From Phymorhynchus buccinoides (taxonomy: Eukaryota > Mollusca > Gastropoda > Neogastropoda > Raphitomidae), in contig CM065701.1 in NCBI GenBank assembly GCA_017654935.2, positions 1,632,987 to 1,696,986 on the forward strand: 64,000 bases of DNA, read 5' to 3'. The position numbers and the translations under genes were made by a program. This document shows positions 43,801 to 59,150 of this stretch, piece after piece. Within the stretch, counting starts at the first letter, position 1, and every line of letters starts with the position of its first letter. The notes beneath the pieces are model-generated. The model ran no database searches and was not told the DNA's origin. It saw only the letters and a list, made by a program, of their open reading frames with translations.

Positions 43801-44569
43801 GTGATTAGCAGTTTGTATTGAATTATGAAGCGGCATGGATTATTGTGGGATTAACAGCTTTGTATTTGATGTGAAATGTAAAGTTTACTCCTCCGAAATC
43901 GGAATGTGTCGGCTGGAATGCAGTGAGGAACCAGTGAAAAACTGGGACAAACGGACACATACTTGCCCATTGGGCCTTATGGCCTGGGAACGCAGAGAAA
44001 GAAGTAACATGTTAAAATTTTTCTTGCAATGTGGATAGTAAAATGTATAAATGTTCGTGCAGTGTGGATGTAACATGTTTACATGTTTTGCAATGTGGAT
44101 GGATAGTAACATGTTAAAATGTTCTTGCCGTGTGGATAGTAACATGTTGTTTAAAATGTTCTTGCAGTGCGGATAGTACAGTCAAAAGTTCTTGCAGTGT
44201 GGATAGTAAAATGTTACAATGTCTTGCAATGTGGATAGTAAACTGTTAAACGTTCTTGCAGTGTGGATAGTTAAACATGTTTAAATGTTCTTGCAATGTG
44301 GATAGCAACAGGTTTAAAAGATTCTTGCCCCCCCCCCCCCCCGTGTGGATAGTAACATGTACAATGTGCTGCACTCCCCATGTGGATAGTAACATGTTAC
44401 AATTCTTGCAATGTGGATAGTAAACATGTTACAATGTTTTGCAGTGTGGATGAACGTGAAAGCTGTAGTTGTTTGATGTACCTGTTAAATCATGATGCTT
44501 AATTGTAGAAACAGAGTTCTGATCGTTGTTTTTATGACAAAAGTCGTTCCCATAAAACAATAATCGAAG

Positions 44570-45840
44570 GAGGTGACTTCACCCCCTTTCCCATCCACTT
44601 GTTTCGGACATCAGTGAAGGATGTGACTCACCCCTTTCCCATCACTTGTTCGTCTGACATCAGGGAAGGAGGTGACTCACCCCCTTTCCCATCCACTTGT
44701 TTTCCGACATAGCGAAAGGAGGTGATCACCCTTCCATCCACTTGTTTCTGACATCAGTGGAAGGAGGTGACTCACCCATTTCCCATCCACTTGTTTCTGA
44801 CATCAGCGAAGGAGGGACTCACCCCCTTTCCCATCCACTTGTTTCTGAATTCAGCGAAGGAGGTGACTCACCCCTTTCCCATTCACTTGTTTCTGACATA
44901 AGTGGAAGGAGGTGACTACCCCTTCCCAATTCCACTATGTTTTCTAACATCAGTGAAGGAGGTGACTCACCCCCTTTGCCATCCACTTCGTTTTGACATC
45001 CAGCGAAGAGGTGACTCACCCCCTTTCCCATTCACTATGTTTTGGACATCACGAAGGAGGTGGATCACCCCCTTTCCACCACTATGTTCGGACATCAGCG
45101 AGGGAGGTGACCTCACCCCCTATTCCCATCCACTTGTTTCTGACATCAGCGAAGGAGGTGACTCACCCCTTTCCCATCCACTTGTTCTGACATCAGCGAA
45201 GGAGGTGACTCCACCCCTTTCCCATACACTTGTTCTCTGACATCAGTGAAGGAGGTGACTCACCCCTTTCCACATCCACTATGTTTCTGACATCAGCGAA
45301 GGAGCGTGAATCACCCCTTTCCCATCCAATTGTTTATGACATCCAGTAAGGAGGGATCCCTTTCCCATCCACTTGTTTCTGACATCAGCGAGGGAGGTGA
45401 CTCACCCCCTTTCCCATCCACTATGTTTCTGACATCAGTGAAGGAGGTGACTCACCCCCTTTCCCATCCACTATGTTTCTGACATCAGCGAAGGAGGTGA
45501 CTCACCCCCTTTCCCATCCACTTGTTTCTGACATCAGTGAAGGAGGTGACTCACCCCCTTTCCCAGCGAAGGAGGTCCACTATGTTTCTGACATCAGCGA
45601 GGGAGGTGACTCACCCCCTTTCCCATCCACTTGTTTCTGACATCAGCGAAGGAGGTGACTCACCCCCTTTCCCGTCCACTATGTTTCTGACATCAGTGAA
45701 GGAGGTGACTCACCCCCTTTCCCGTCCACTTGTTTCTGACATCAGTGAAGGAGGTGACTCACCCCCTTTCCCGTCCACTTGTTTCTGACATCAGTGAAGG
45801 AGGTGACTCACCCCCTTTCCCGTCCACTTGTTTCTGACAT
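44570..45840 (-). repeat. Mirror of the 49-50-bp array
   Basis: Reverse-complement units (GTGACTCACCCCCTTTCCCA, TCCACTTGTTTCTGACATCA). The part beyond 45380 is clean; 44570-45380 is indel-rich. Confidence 0.95.
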
Positions 45841-48786
45841 CAGCGAATGGAGTTTTCCTGCAAATTGCGGATCTAATGTGTACAGGCCCTTCTCAAGATA
45901 TAGCATAGCGGTGGGACACAGGGGGGAGGAATCGGTAGATCTTCATTGGATGGTTTTTATGGTCTCCCAGCCCTGTTATGTAACCACATGGGTGCTACTC
46001 TTTTCAGTGTTTTTAATTTGACCAGAAACAGAACTTCCAAAGGCCTTTGTTGTCGATGGGGGCTATAATTTTAATATTAATCTTAAAGAAACTGAAATTC
46101 AAGGGCCTTTGTTGTTGAAGGTGACTTATAATTATAATTTCATTTGGGGGAGTTGCACCCGTGTAACCATCATTCTGCCATGATTAGTGTTATGAGACTG
46201 ACAAAAAGGTACCTGGAACTGGAAACGTTTCATATTATTAGAACAAAAAGTCCTGATTCAACATTCCTAATCCATGCGTCACCTCAGGAATATCATTATG
46301 CAAATCATGACAAAGCAACCATCTGTTCATTGTTACTACAAATGAGAAAGAAAAGCCCAACCTCCATCTTCCACGTGGCTTGTTCTTGTGCTGGCTGTTA
46401 GCCCGTGTGTTCTGCTCAAATGGAGATTGTCATTTCTGAAGTACAGGGGTGACATGAATAGTCTCTGAAGGCTAAAAGGGTTATAAAATGAGTGATTGTG
46501 TTTGACGTAAGCTAATCTTAGATCACATATTTCCAGTTTGGTTAAGTTGTTGAAAGTAATGAATCCTAAGCTTCTTCATGACTTTTTGTTTGAAGCTATT
46601 ACTACCAATTATGTTGGTTTTTACGTGGCTATATTGTGTTGTCCTATTTGTTGTCTTTAATTAATATTCAGAAACAAATCGTTAGATAATCAGGGTAATC
46701 AAAAGTTGGCAATAATGTACTCAAGCATTGTCCAGCTAAAAACAAATTAACAAGATCTCTAAAATTTACATCATTTTGAAAAAAGAAAACTATAGTGATA
46801 AAAAAAGGATAAAATAGTACTAATAAATAATACTTTTTTTTAATAATTAATAGGCCTTTCTTTATGGTATGGTTTCATTGTCTTCTTGATGCATAGGTTT
46901 TCGTCACATGAATTTGTGGTGTGAAATATGTTGCCTTTTTTCTAGTTCTGTGTTTTATATTAACATTTTGATTAGTAATTTTAATGTGGGGGGAAAAGTC
47001 AAATTTCCAGACGTATGCTTTGATTCTATGTGGTTCAGGTTGTGAAAATTAAAAAAATCTTCCCTTTTATTCATTTTTCCTCATTTTTTTCCCGAAAGCC
47101 TCAAATAATTATGTGCCAAACTCGGCACCGGTTTTTGTTTGTTGTGTGTTTAATTTTAAAAAAAATTTCCTAACATATTTTTTTTAACTTTCAATCCACA
47201 AATAACAAATTGTTAGTTTTTGTTTTCTTGGTGCCACTGTCAGCCAAGGCCAGTGAAAACCCTTCCACTGAAGAATGTTTGTGGACTGTTGATGATGTGA
47301 GGCCACATTGCCTCCAGACATTGTCCACTGTCAGCCAAGGCCAGTGAAAACCCTTCCACTGAAGAATGTTTGTGGACTGTTGATGATGTGAGGCCACATT
47401 GCCACCAGACATTGTCCATGTAAGCCGTTGTAAGTACTACAGTGGAACCTCCCTTGTAAGACCTCCCATTATAAGACTCCCTCCCACATAAGACCTACTT
47501 CTCTGAGACATTGCCCTTCTTTGTAAGTATTAAAATTACCTCCCTTATAAGAACGCGCTCCCTTAGAAGACCTCATTTTGGATGATTTTTGAAGGTCTTA
47601 TAAGGGAGGTTCCACTGTATTATAAAGCTATTCCTTGCATGTGTCTTTTCTTATTATTTCAAGTAATGAAGTCGGAGAATAAGCGCATGCACACACAACT
47701 GTTTCTGAACGGAAACCCCGTAAATTTGTAAAAGAAAAGGAAAAAGTAAGTGGACACAGTTTCTGTGCGTAAACGCATGCACTTATTCTGTCCTTTCTTG
47801 TAGTTATTCATGGGGTTTCCATATGGAAACATTTAGTGGTGTGTATGTGCTCTTATTCTGTTAAATTCTTTGATAATTTTCTTACCTTTTTGTTTTATAA
47901 ATTTCAATTATAAATCCTAATTGTTTTGCATTCATTTGTGTATTGTAATTAGCACTGAATTATTGTAGCTTACAATGTGCAGATCGCTTCTAATATGAAG
48001 CATGTCCAAATGTTGGGCTGCCTTTTTTTTAACCGCTCTCAAGATTGTCATATCCCCTGTGGTGTAAGAAGAAATGTATAATAAATATGTTCTTAACGGT
48101 TTCTTTCCTTATGATCTTCTTGCCTAGCCTTCACCCTTTTCATAATGTCGTCTGTCTTGTAACGATCATATTCTTGAGCTTTCATTACGATAGTTTGCTC
48201 AGATCACATTCATGTAGCATTACTGAGAAAAACAAAATCATGTTTGAAACGTAAACTTGGAAAATTGGACGGATGAATGGATGATTTCAGTGTTTTTCTG
48301 AAAGTTACATAAGTAGAAACCTTTCTCGTTGTTGTTTGAGCGGCGTGTCTGTTTGGCAAAAGAAAAGGTTGCACGGAATGGACTGAAATGGAAGATGGAG
48401 AGTTAGTGTGAACAACTGTGTTGAGTTGATATGACTGACTGAAACCATGTGAAAAATTAATGTGTTGATGAATACACTGTTTCAACTTCGGTGCTGAGGC
48501 TGTTGTGATGTGGGACTGGGTGGTGTTTCCCTGTTGACTGTGTTGCCTTGGTTTCAACTTCGGTGCTGAGGCTGTTGTGATGTGGGACTGGGTGGTGTTT
48601 CCCTGTTGACTGTTGCCTTGGTTTCAACTTCGGTGCTGAGGCTGTTGTGATGTGGGACTGGGTGGTGTTTCCCTGTTGACTGTGTTGCCTTGGGCCCGTT
48701 TGGGGTCATTTGTGCACACATCTACACCTACACAGGCGCACATGTTCAGACACACTAACACATGCATGGATGCACACACACACACG

Positions 48787-48830
<44 letters not shown>

Positions 48831-49139
48831 TAGTAAGAATAGGCTTCGCCTAAAATCTTTATCCTTGTAAAATAAAGTTTTTCAGTGTTCAGTGTTTCTC
48901 TCTCTCTCACACACACACATTTGCACAAACTAAAAGCACCGAGCCAACACAGCATAATAAGTAGTAGAGAAAAAAAGAAATTTTATTGCGTTATAAGTTT
49001 TTTTCAGACACAAACCCACTGTACTGCACTGCCGTCGGTTTTCATACGTCAGTACCAAATGTCAAACACTTCAACTGTACATTTCTAAAATCCATAGTTT
49101 ACTACACTGTACTGTGACATGTCCATCCAACACTTACAA

Positions 49140-49800
49140 TTAAAAAAACTGGAGTATGAAAAGTCAACTGAGACACAACTTACCATGAAGGATTTCAAAA
49201 ACGAGTATGAAAATTTCAAAAACTGGAGTATGAAAAGTGTCAACTGATACACAACTTACCATGAAGGATTTCAAAAACTGGAGTATGAAAAGTGTCAACT
49301 GATACACAAACCATGAAGGATTTCAAAAACTGGAGTATGAAAAGTGTCAACTGATACACAACTTACCATGAAAATTTCAAAAACTGGAGTATGAAAAGTG
49401 TCAACTGATACACAACTTACCATGAAAATTTCAAAAACTGGAGTATGAAAAGTGTCAACTGATACACAACTTACCATTTCAAAAACTGGAGTATGAAAAG
49501 TGTCAACATACACAACTTGCCATGAAGGATTTCAAAAACTGGAGTATGAAAAGTGTCAACTGATACACAACTTACCATGAAGGATTTCAAAAACTGGAGT
49601 ATGAAAAGTGTCAACTGATACACAACTTACCATGAAGGATTTCAAAAACGAGTATGAAAAGTGTCAACTGATACACAACTTACCATGAAGGATTTCAAAA
49701 ACTGGAGTATGAAAAGTGTCAACATACACAACTTGCCATGAAGGATTTCAAAAACTGGAGTATGAAAAGTGTCAACATACACAACTTGCCATGAACAGTG
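49140..49800 (-). repeat. Mirror of the ~55-bp minisatellite
   Basis: Reverse complement of 31310-31980, with some units shortened (for example ACAAACCATGAAGG at 49305) relative to the left arm. Confidence 0.93.
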
Positions 49801-51049
49801 AAATAAACGATCCAACTCTAAATGTGGAGATTTCACACAGGAAAATTGGGTATAAATTGTTCATAAAAGTTCATGATTAAAAAAAAAAGTACATACATTT
49901 TCAAAAGCTGGGAACAGAACCACCTTATTTCATCTGTAATGATAAGAAATGAGGGTGTCCCACCCACATGTAGTGAATGTTTGCAGGTACAGTGTAACGA
50001 GTCAACACTGGAGAATAATAAGGCCTAGTCTATGAACAAGTAAATAGTCAGATTTGAAAACTCGCCTGCATCCACGCAACCACTTTATTGATCACACATG
50101 CACTACGCATGCCGGCAAAAAAACCAATGCCCTCATCTCTCTTCACACACACACACACACATATATCAATAGGGTTTAAGAACTAGTCATCAAGAATATT
50201 TGTTCAAACCATACAAGACTAATTGGAATTGTACACAGAGCAAGCAATAATAAGACACGTCTTTTGTTGTAAACCTTTTTTTACGGGGGGGTGGGTTTTT
50301 GTTTGTGTTGTGGCTTGTTTCTGTTTGTCATGGGGGTTGGGTCCCCCTGTGCATGTTTTAAGAATAATTTAAAGTGTGGACTAAATGGTAAGAAAGAAAT
50401 CCCTTTCCTACATGGATCCTTGTTACCATAGATTAAAAAAAAGCATCTCTCTGAACAAAAATGTTGCCTTGTGGCCAACGTTCTGATTTGCTTCCTGCTT
50501 AGTTCAGTTTTTTATGCATTAACATTTTTGTTTTTTGCGGTGTTCTCCTAAAGACCCACCAGATCAGCGTAGTTTGTCAAAACTCACGGGTGGATTTTTG
50601 TGATGGTAAATTTGAATGAATGAAAAATTTTAGAGGGGCCTTCTCTTTACGTCCTCCCCTCTCCTCGACCTGCCTGGGGGGAAGGACCTTATTAAAATTG
50701 GGGCTCCGTTCGTCGTCCCGGGAGTGGTTATTATAATTTTACGATTAGATATTTTTTTAATTATAAGATGATATATATTAGTATGGATAAAAACGTAATC
50801 TCTGTGTTCGATCTTCTGGATGGGGGCGGGGGCGGACAATAAAAAATGTCACCTAATGTGGGTCAAACAACATCAACGAGGTGTTTCATTGCCGGTTTTT
50901 CTCTACTTAAAAATAGCCTCGTAAAGAAATCTTTGTTTTTTTTTCTTGTGACCAGGTTGTTTTGACTCCCATACAAGTGCCCCCCCCCAAATCAGACCGA
51001 AACATTTTAAAGAGCAGCCTCAATTATTTGCCTTGTAGTGTGTGTCCAT

Positions 51050-52265
51050 GATCCCCGTGGGGATACCGGGGGCTCTTTCGTACAAATTAGTTTGTCCCCA
51101 CCTATCTGGAAAAGTTTCTTTGTGCTTGTAGCTTCCTGTAATCTGCCACTCTCTTTGACTCTGCCGTTTACCATTGCTTTCTGTCATATTTTTCTTTTTC
51201 TATCTTTCTGACTTTTGGCCTATTCTCCTGTCTTTTTTCTTAGATTTGTGTCATCCACAATCTTTTCTAACTTTTTGGCCCATTCTCCTTGCCTTCCTTC
51301 CTTGCTTTGTGTCATCATCTACTATCTTTCTGACTTAATAGCCCATTCTCCTTGCCCACTTTTTTCTTTGCTTCGTGTCATCTACTATCTTTCTTACTTT
51401 TTGGCCCATTCTCCTCTGCCTCGTTCTTTGCTTTGGATGTCATCTACTATCTTTTTTTACTTTTTTGGCCCATTCTCCTGCCTTCTTCCTTGCTTTGTGT
51501 CATCTACTCTCTTTCTGAATTTTTTTGGCCCATTCTCCTGCATTTTTCCTTGCTTTGTGTCATCTGCTAATCTTTCTGACTTTTGGCCCATTCTTCTCTG
51601 GTCTTGTTTTCCTTGTCTGGTTGTGTTATCTACTTCTATCTTTTTGACTTTTGGCCCATTCTCCCTGCCTTCTTCCTTTGCTTTGTGTCATCTACTATCT
51701 TTTTGACTTTTGGCCCATTCTCCTGCCTTTCTTCCTGTTTGTGTCATCTGCTATCTTTTCTGCTTTTGGCCCATTCTCGCTGCCTTGTTCCTTGCTTTGT
51801 GTCATACTGCTGTCTCTTTTTGACTTTTGGCCTCATTCCTCTGTCCTTCTTCCTTGCTTTGTGTTCCTCTGCTATCTTTAGGACTTTGGGCCCATTCTCC
51901 TGTTTTTTTTTGAGTTTGTGGCATCCGCTTTCTTCCTGTCATTTTGGCCCATTCACCTGCCTTTCCCTTCCTTTGTGTCATCTACAACGTCTTTCTGAAT
52001 TCTTTGGGTCCGCCCCATTCTCACTGTACTTGTTTCCTCATGCTGTTGTCCCGTACTGCTACTATATGCGCTCATGACACGTCTTGGGCCAATTCAGGCC
52101 TGCACCTCTTTCTCCACCCCAGTACATATACCTCTTCCCAAATAAACTTTTCGCCTCTGCGCTCACCTTCCAAAATCGGAATGTGTCAGCCTCCGCTAGA
52201 GCTCAATTGAAAACTGGGAAAAACGTACCCATTGTGGCCATATGGCCTGCGGAACACAGATTTAT
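51050..52265 (-). mobile_element. Mirror of the expanded SINE-like element, error-rich
   Basis: Starts CCCCGTGGGGATACCGGGGG and ends near CCATATGGCCTGCGGAACAC. The internal 57-bp units are riddled with small insertions and deletions compared with 29520-30285. Confidence 0.85.
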
Positions 52266-53109
52266 ATTGTAAGGAGGAATATTAATGTCCATGTGCCTGT
52301 GCCACCAATCCTCAGCCCCTCACGTCATCTCTAAGATACTCGTGAATCGCTCGTTTGAGAAAGGCACACCAAAACAACAAATGAACACGAAAATGTGAAA
52401 AGACAGTCCTCAGCTCATCACCAATGGCTCGTTAGTCAAGATAATTCACTGACCATCTATCATGTAAATCTGTCGAAGCACTAACAATTCATAAAGCATT
52501 CACATTGCAAAGTTGGACATGAGCTAATGAATTAATCCATCGTCACAGAACATCAGATAATTAATATGTGTGTGCGTGCATGCATGCGTTTGTGTGTGCT
52601 TTTTTTTATGCTTGTATAGTGTGTGCGCTGGTCTGCTTGCATATGTGGTTTAGGGGTGTTTGTGTAATGCCCTGATTTGTTCACACAAGTAACAACAAAA
52701 AATTGGCTGTCGAGAGGGTTTAAATGGTGTGTGTTATAGATACTGTTCCAAAAAAAAGAAAACGCATTACTGTATTTCAAACATGTCGTGGCCGTCATTG
52801 TCATTGCAGCACGCATAGCCTCCAAACTACTAGAAGTGTTCACCCAAAGAGAAAAGTGGTAACAAGAAGCATGCCATGATTTAATGTCCTAACGAAAATC
52901 TAATTTGTGCGGTAGAAGATTTAATTAACAGTTTTAATTGTTGTCTGTTGTTTGATTGTTCTCCTTATATGAACTTACACGATATTTGTTCAACGACCAG
53001 AGCTTCAACATTTGTTGAACTCACGTTTGAAGAACAATTAGCATAAGCATGCATTACTATCAAGCCACCTCGCCTTACTTGAACATATACTCCCTCTACG
53101 AATTCCTCT

Positions 53110-53212
53110 CATACTCTCATGTCCCCCCACTCCACCCCCCCCCCCTCCCCCCCCCCCCCGAACCACCCCCACCCCCCCCCCCCCCCCCCCACCACACCCC
53201 CCCCCACCCGTC
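53110..53212. repeat. C-rich low-complexity tract
   Basis: C runs with A interruptions, facing the (GA)n/G-run at 28559-28660. The GA part has been lost or miscalled here. Confidence 0.85.
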
Positions 53213-53587
53213 TGATACTGCTCCATCGCTGACTCTCGTTGGTATCTCTACCCTCTCTCTCTCTCGGCACATGAACCATGTACGCATGCAGAGCGTGTGT
53301 CTCGCAGAACAGAGAGGGTCCTCACATGAAAGGTAAATGACCAACAGCAATAACAAAGAAGACAAGCAGTCGACAAAGCAACCCTCCTCCATCATAGAGG
53401 GGGGGGGGGGAGATCAAGATCGAACTTTTTATTTTGTTCTTGACAAAGAGGATATAGGTGATGACTAAACACAGCCCTGTATGCACGCACACACACACAT
53501 TTACCAACAAAGAGCAGTTAAAGACACAATTTGAAATTTAAAAAAAAGACAACATGACTTTCCGAACTGGAGTTATCAGAGAAATAC

Positions 53588-54218
<631 letters not shown>

Positions 54219-54639
54219 TTAAGAGGAAGGAAGTACTATAATACTTGTTCACCAAGCAGCAGTTTGGTGGTATACTGAAAAGTATAAATTGCATAGCCTA
54301 ACAATAACAACACACACAGTCTAAAATACACATATAAAAAAATAAAGACAGTCTTAATATATCTAAACGATAACACCCTGTAGAACGTACGATTCAAGGT
54401 CACACAGGTGCGCTGCGCATAGTCGGTCTGAATGATCTCAACGGGAACAACCAATGTCAAAGCTCTCTCGAAGTGTCCAACTCACTCGATAGAAACATTT
54501 CAGGTCGCTGAACTTTTACTGAACATTACATTTAGCTAGAAATGCTCAACTTAAAAATCAATTGAACCCGTAGTCTACACGGGCACTGTAACTTGTTATT
54601 TCAATTATGAGAAATGTAACGAGCTAACCTACTGAAAAT

Positions 54640-54962
54640 CCCCCGTGGGGATACCGGGGGGTCTTTTGTATGCCATAGTTCCCCACCTTCTGGAAGTTCT
54701 GTGCTTGTAACTTCCTCTAATCTGCCACTCTCTTTGACTCTGCCTTTTCCCTTTGCTTACTGTCATCTACTATCTTTCTGCCTTACCGGGTCCATTCTCC
54801 TGCCTTTTTTTTCCCCAAGAAACACTTTCAAAAAGATTTCCTCAAGCCGAAGTCGGACTTGCTGGGCCTAACTATTTCTTAGTTAGGCGCATAACGGCAG
54901 CCTGACGCATCTGCGCTCATACTGACAGGAAACTGTCCTTAGCGATCGAAGAAGAAAAGGAA
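54640..54962 (-). mobile_element. Mirror of the SINE-like element at 27541-27861
   Basis: Begins CCCCCGTGGGGATACCGGGG and runs through ACCTTCTGGAAGTTCTGTG to the GAAGAAG head near 54950. Confidence 0.85.
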
Positions 54963-55479
54963 AGAAAGTATGTCAATTTAGTAACATACGCTGATACACG
55001 CAGTTAGGGACTGCACCGAACCACAGTTAGGGGTTTACGCGGGCGGGCGCCGGCTATTTGGTTGAGGTGTCTACATAGGATAACTTGAAAATCCAAACCT
55101 ATAATACTAGTAGTAGGGGCAATAAAACAAGGCCTAACACAGAACTAAAACTTGAACGTAAAGAAACCGAGGGACTGTAGCAAGAAGCACACCCCCACAC
55201 CCTCCCCTGAAAGAGTAGGCTACAAACATGAAAATAGAATCCAAACTATACTAGTAGTAGGCAGGCCTAACACAGAACTAAAACTTGAACGTAAACAAAC
55301 CGAGGGACTGTAGCAAGAAGCACACCCCCACACCCTCCCCTGAAAGAGTAGGCTACAAATATGAACATTTGCATCACGGATCATGCATCACGATTATTCG
55401 AGTAAATGTATATTTTATGATTGATTTTAACACAGAAAAATTAACTTTTGAAGTTTGTATAACGTCCTATAACGTCCTA

Positions 55480-56195
55480 TCTCCTATCGTGGCAGAACCC
55501 TTATTAATAGGGGCAAGCAAGGGGCAGAGGGGCAAAAAACCCTGAACGAATGATATTTTGTTTTGGCAAGAAATACGGAGATCGATCACCAGGAAAACAT
55601 ACCTTTACAGAGATCGCAATACTCACTAAAGTGTTTGCTCTGGTTTTCTATAATTCGAACCGTCAAATCGGCGATTCCTCATTGGCGGAGGTGTCTGGAA
55701 GTAAAAAATTCTTTCAAGTGAAAGCGAAGGGGGCTGTTGCCTAGAAAAGGCATTTGCCTAGAAGGAAGAAGGCATGTTGCCTTCTCTTTTTTTTAAAAAA
55801 TTAATGACCGCCTGAGTCGTTTTGACCAAATAACGAAATTTCCACATTACAAGCCTTTTTTTATTTACAGTTTATCTAAAGGAGTTTTTCGCTCACAACA
55901 AAGGAATAAGCTCCTCCTTTTTTTTTTTTTAATGCACTAAAAAGAAGAAAAAGCTTCAAACACTCTGAGTGGCCACCACCCACCCCGACAAAATGGCTTC
56001 TCTCTCCGGCAACTCAGCCAAGGAGGAATCGCCGTTTTTTTAATGGTTTGATTTCTAGGATACCAGGAGTCAAAATGAGTGTATCCGATCTCCTTGAAAG
56101 GGGATGTTCTTTCCTTGATGACCCATCGACGTGTTTTCTTTCTTTCTTTCTCTTCTTGCAAAAACTGATCATCCGTCAGGGTAAACACCCTTTTA
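55480..56195. mobile_element. Mirror of the foldback element at 26486-27069
   Basis: Carries both arms (GGCGATTCCTC near 55670 and GAGGAATCGCC near 56025), but with insertions such as an AGCAAGGGGCAGAGGGGC stretch near 55515. Confidence 0.75.
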
Positions 56196-57975
56196 TGGAC
56201 ACAGGTCCCCTGAATGAGCCGTGTCTTTCTTCCCGTAGAAAACGGTGCAACAAACACGTCCACAATTTTATATAAAGAGGGTTAACACATAGACACAAAC
56301 ACTACAAGAACACTTAACAACCCAAACCACCAACCAGCTTGACAACACACACGCGCGCGCCATCTAAGACACGGCGACACACACACACACACATCACGCG
56401 CGCACACACACACAGCGCACACACGCACACGCGCCCGCGCGCCAACGGTAGACTGCACACACACACGCGCACACAAGAGAGTAGACCTACAAGTCCTATC
56501 AGCCTCATCACTACGGTATTCTTGCAACAGACAAACAAGGATATGAGCGAGTACGACAACAAGCCATCCATTGGCAGAGTCACCACCATACACATTTTGT
56601 AGTGATGTTATGCACAAGTTCGAACAATATTGTGCGGAAGGACAAGCACAGAAAACAACAACAACCAACAACCAGATTAACAGACACACACAATTGTAAT
56701 ACACCCTCCCCACCTGAGGTGGCTGGGGACTAACAAAACTCAACTGGGCTTCCACCCAACACACTCTCTGTTAGCTGCTCAAGGGCAGGGGTTAGACGAG
56801 CGTAAAAAATAACAAAACAGAATCTGAAGTAAAAAACAAATAGCAATCCATGTAAAAACAAATCAGAAGAATACCCGCCTTTCCCCTTCCCCGAACTTTT
56901 CGCACTTTCCCGTCTGGCATGTGCCCAAAACTGTTTTTCTTTTCTTTTCCTCAACTGTTTCAACCAAAACGTCTTTTATTCTAAGAGTAAACCATGGCTA
57001 AGTCCACCAAGCCGCAAGATCGAGATTCCATAGTGGTTGGTTGATGGTTCATCCCACACGTGCTCTTTGAAGCCGAGCAAACGTTAAACCAACCTTTCAT
57101 TCATCATCCATTCTGATGAATGAATCTCAATGAATTTCAATTCATGGAGATTCGAGAACTGTGCGGGTTTGTATATTAACCGTATATTAATAGACCTTGC
57201 TAGACTTGTCGTGAGGCCTACTTTTAATCCCTTAAATTTCTGACAAGACCCCACAAAAAACTGAAACAGACTGCAACGTCACTGGAACATACAACAAACA
57301 AACAACTACACGACAAGTGTAAAGTGACGTTATTTTATTCACAAGAAACAAAACAAAAAACTACTGGATATTTCGGCGAATGCGCCTTTATCAACACAGA
57401 CAAACAAGAAAACAGCAAACAGCAAATATAGCAAAAGGAGCAAAAAGCAGGCAACAGAAGGAGCAAAAACCCAACAAGATCAAAATAAAAAAACAATACT
57501 TCCCCTCTACAGTCCAATGCGTAAATTATCTTAAATTTCTGTTATGTTGTGTATATTCTGGACTAAATGTCGACATTTAAACCGTTTATTTTTCTCCGAT
57601 GTAGGATTGTCTGAGCAGAGGACCTTGTTTGTGCAGTTGGTGGACGAACGTGAACACGTCCCATCTTGTCACAATTCAGCACACTCTCCTTCTTCAAGAA
57701 CTGGGAGAATGGGTCTTTCCTGGTATTGCAATACCTCCAGGATCGATCCACAATAATTGTTTTTACTTTTTATTTTTTATTTTTATACACTCACAAATGT
57801 CCCATTTTTGTTTCATGTCGGAGGAACGTTAAACAGATTTTCCTGGGAGAACAATAAAAAACAAGAACCCAAACACCACCAACAAAAAAACAGAAAGAAA
57901 AGAAGCAGGTCAGATCTCCTTGCTGCATTGCGGGGACAGCAGCACTCCCTTGTCGCTGTTCTGAAGACAATGAGC

Positions 57976-58769
57976 AGGTCAGATCTCCTTGCTGCGTTGT
58001 GGTGACAGCAGCACTCCCTTGTCGCTGTTCTGATCACTGGCGTCCCTCCCGGGCCCCGCTGACGACCTGCCTTGCCCCCTGTGCAGGGACTGCGTCCTGG
58101 AGTGGTGCTGCTCCAACAACGGCGAGGAGGCTGCTGCAGCAACACCCCACTGCTGCTGCTGCTGTTGGTGATGATGAAGAAGATGGTGGTGATGGTGTGG
58201 GGATGCCGCGGGGCTGGGCTGTGCAGACGCGGAGCAAGAAGCCGCAGGACTAGGGCTGTGACTGGGGCTCTCCCCGGCGGCCGGGGCAGCCACACCCCTT
58301 CCCCTGCCCACCCCTTCTCCTCCTCCTATTCCTCCTCCTCCTCCCGCCTCTTTCTACGGGCCCTAGGCTAGGGCTGCGGCTGCTCCTCCCTCCTCCTCTC
58401 CCCCCTCCTCTATGACGATCCGTTCTGCTGAACTCCCTCCTCAGAGTTTTGGTGCGAGTGGGGGTGAGGTCGGGCCGAAGAATCGGGGCGTCATCATCAT
58501 CATCATCCGCTCCTTGATCGGCATCGCCCGTTGTCGCAGCGAGAGAGAGGGTGGCTGCGTGGGAAGGACTGATTGGGGAGGGGGTGCGGGGAGCTAGGGG
58601 GAAGGAAGGGGAGGGGAGTGAGGGGCGGGTGGAGGTCGGGGTGGTGGCGGTGGAGGGTGGGGTAGAGAGGCTGGGGATGTAGAGGGGGTGCTGGGGGGTT
58701 GGGTGTGAAGGTTGGCCGTGGTGTGTGTAGTGATGGGTGGAAGGGGGTGGAGGATGGGGGAGACTCCGT
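57976..58769 (-). pseudogene. Mirror copy of the last TRPC coding exon
   Basis: Reverse complement of 24032-24824, including the acceptor (CTTTACAG at 58770-58777 read on the minus strand), the internal TAG at 58250 and the alternative frame ending at 57979. 57976-58600 matches the left arm with no length change, whereas 58600-58760 differs by indels in the Pro/Thr-rich part. It cannot be expressed as part of a second complete gene here because the 5' exons are not mirrored in the window. Probably an assembly duplicate. Confidence 0.8.
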
Positions 58770-59009
58770 CTGTAAAGAACAAAAGGACATCGCTCAGACT
58801 GACAGACTGCAAACTTAACCATGATATTGGTTTCAAAAGAAAAAGCATATGCAGCCCCCCCCCCCCCCCCCCACCCCGTTCCCTCCCAAAACAGGACAGA
58901 CTACTTTCAAAATAAACGTAAACATACGATAACCAAAATGATAACTGATTTCCCCCCTAAAATAACAGGTGGTGCGAACATTGTTTATAACTGACACTGG
59001 AGTCTGAAC

Positions 59010-59150
59010 GTTTTCCATCAAAATGTTAGGGTACATTTTCCAACAAAATGTTAGGGTACATTTTCCAACAAAATGTTAGGGTACATTTTCCAACAAAATG
59101 TTAGGGTACATTTTTCAACAAAATGTTAGAGTACATTTTACAACAAACCT
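59010..59150 (-). repeat. Mirror of the 25-27-bp minisatellite
   Basis: Five units of AAAATGTTAGGGTACATTTT + CCAAC, as in 23655-23790. Confidence 0.92.
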
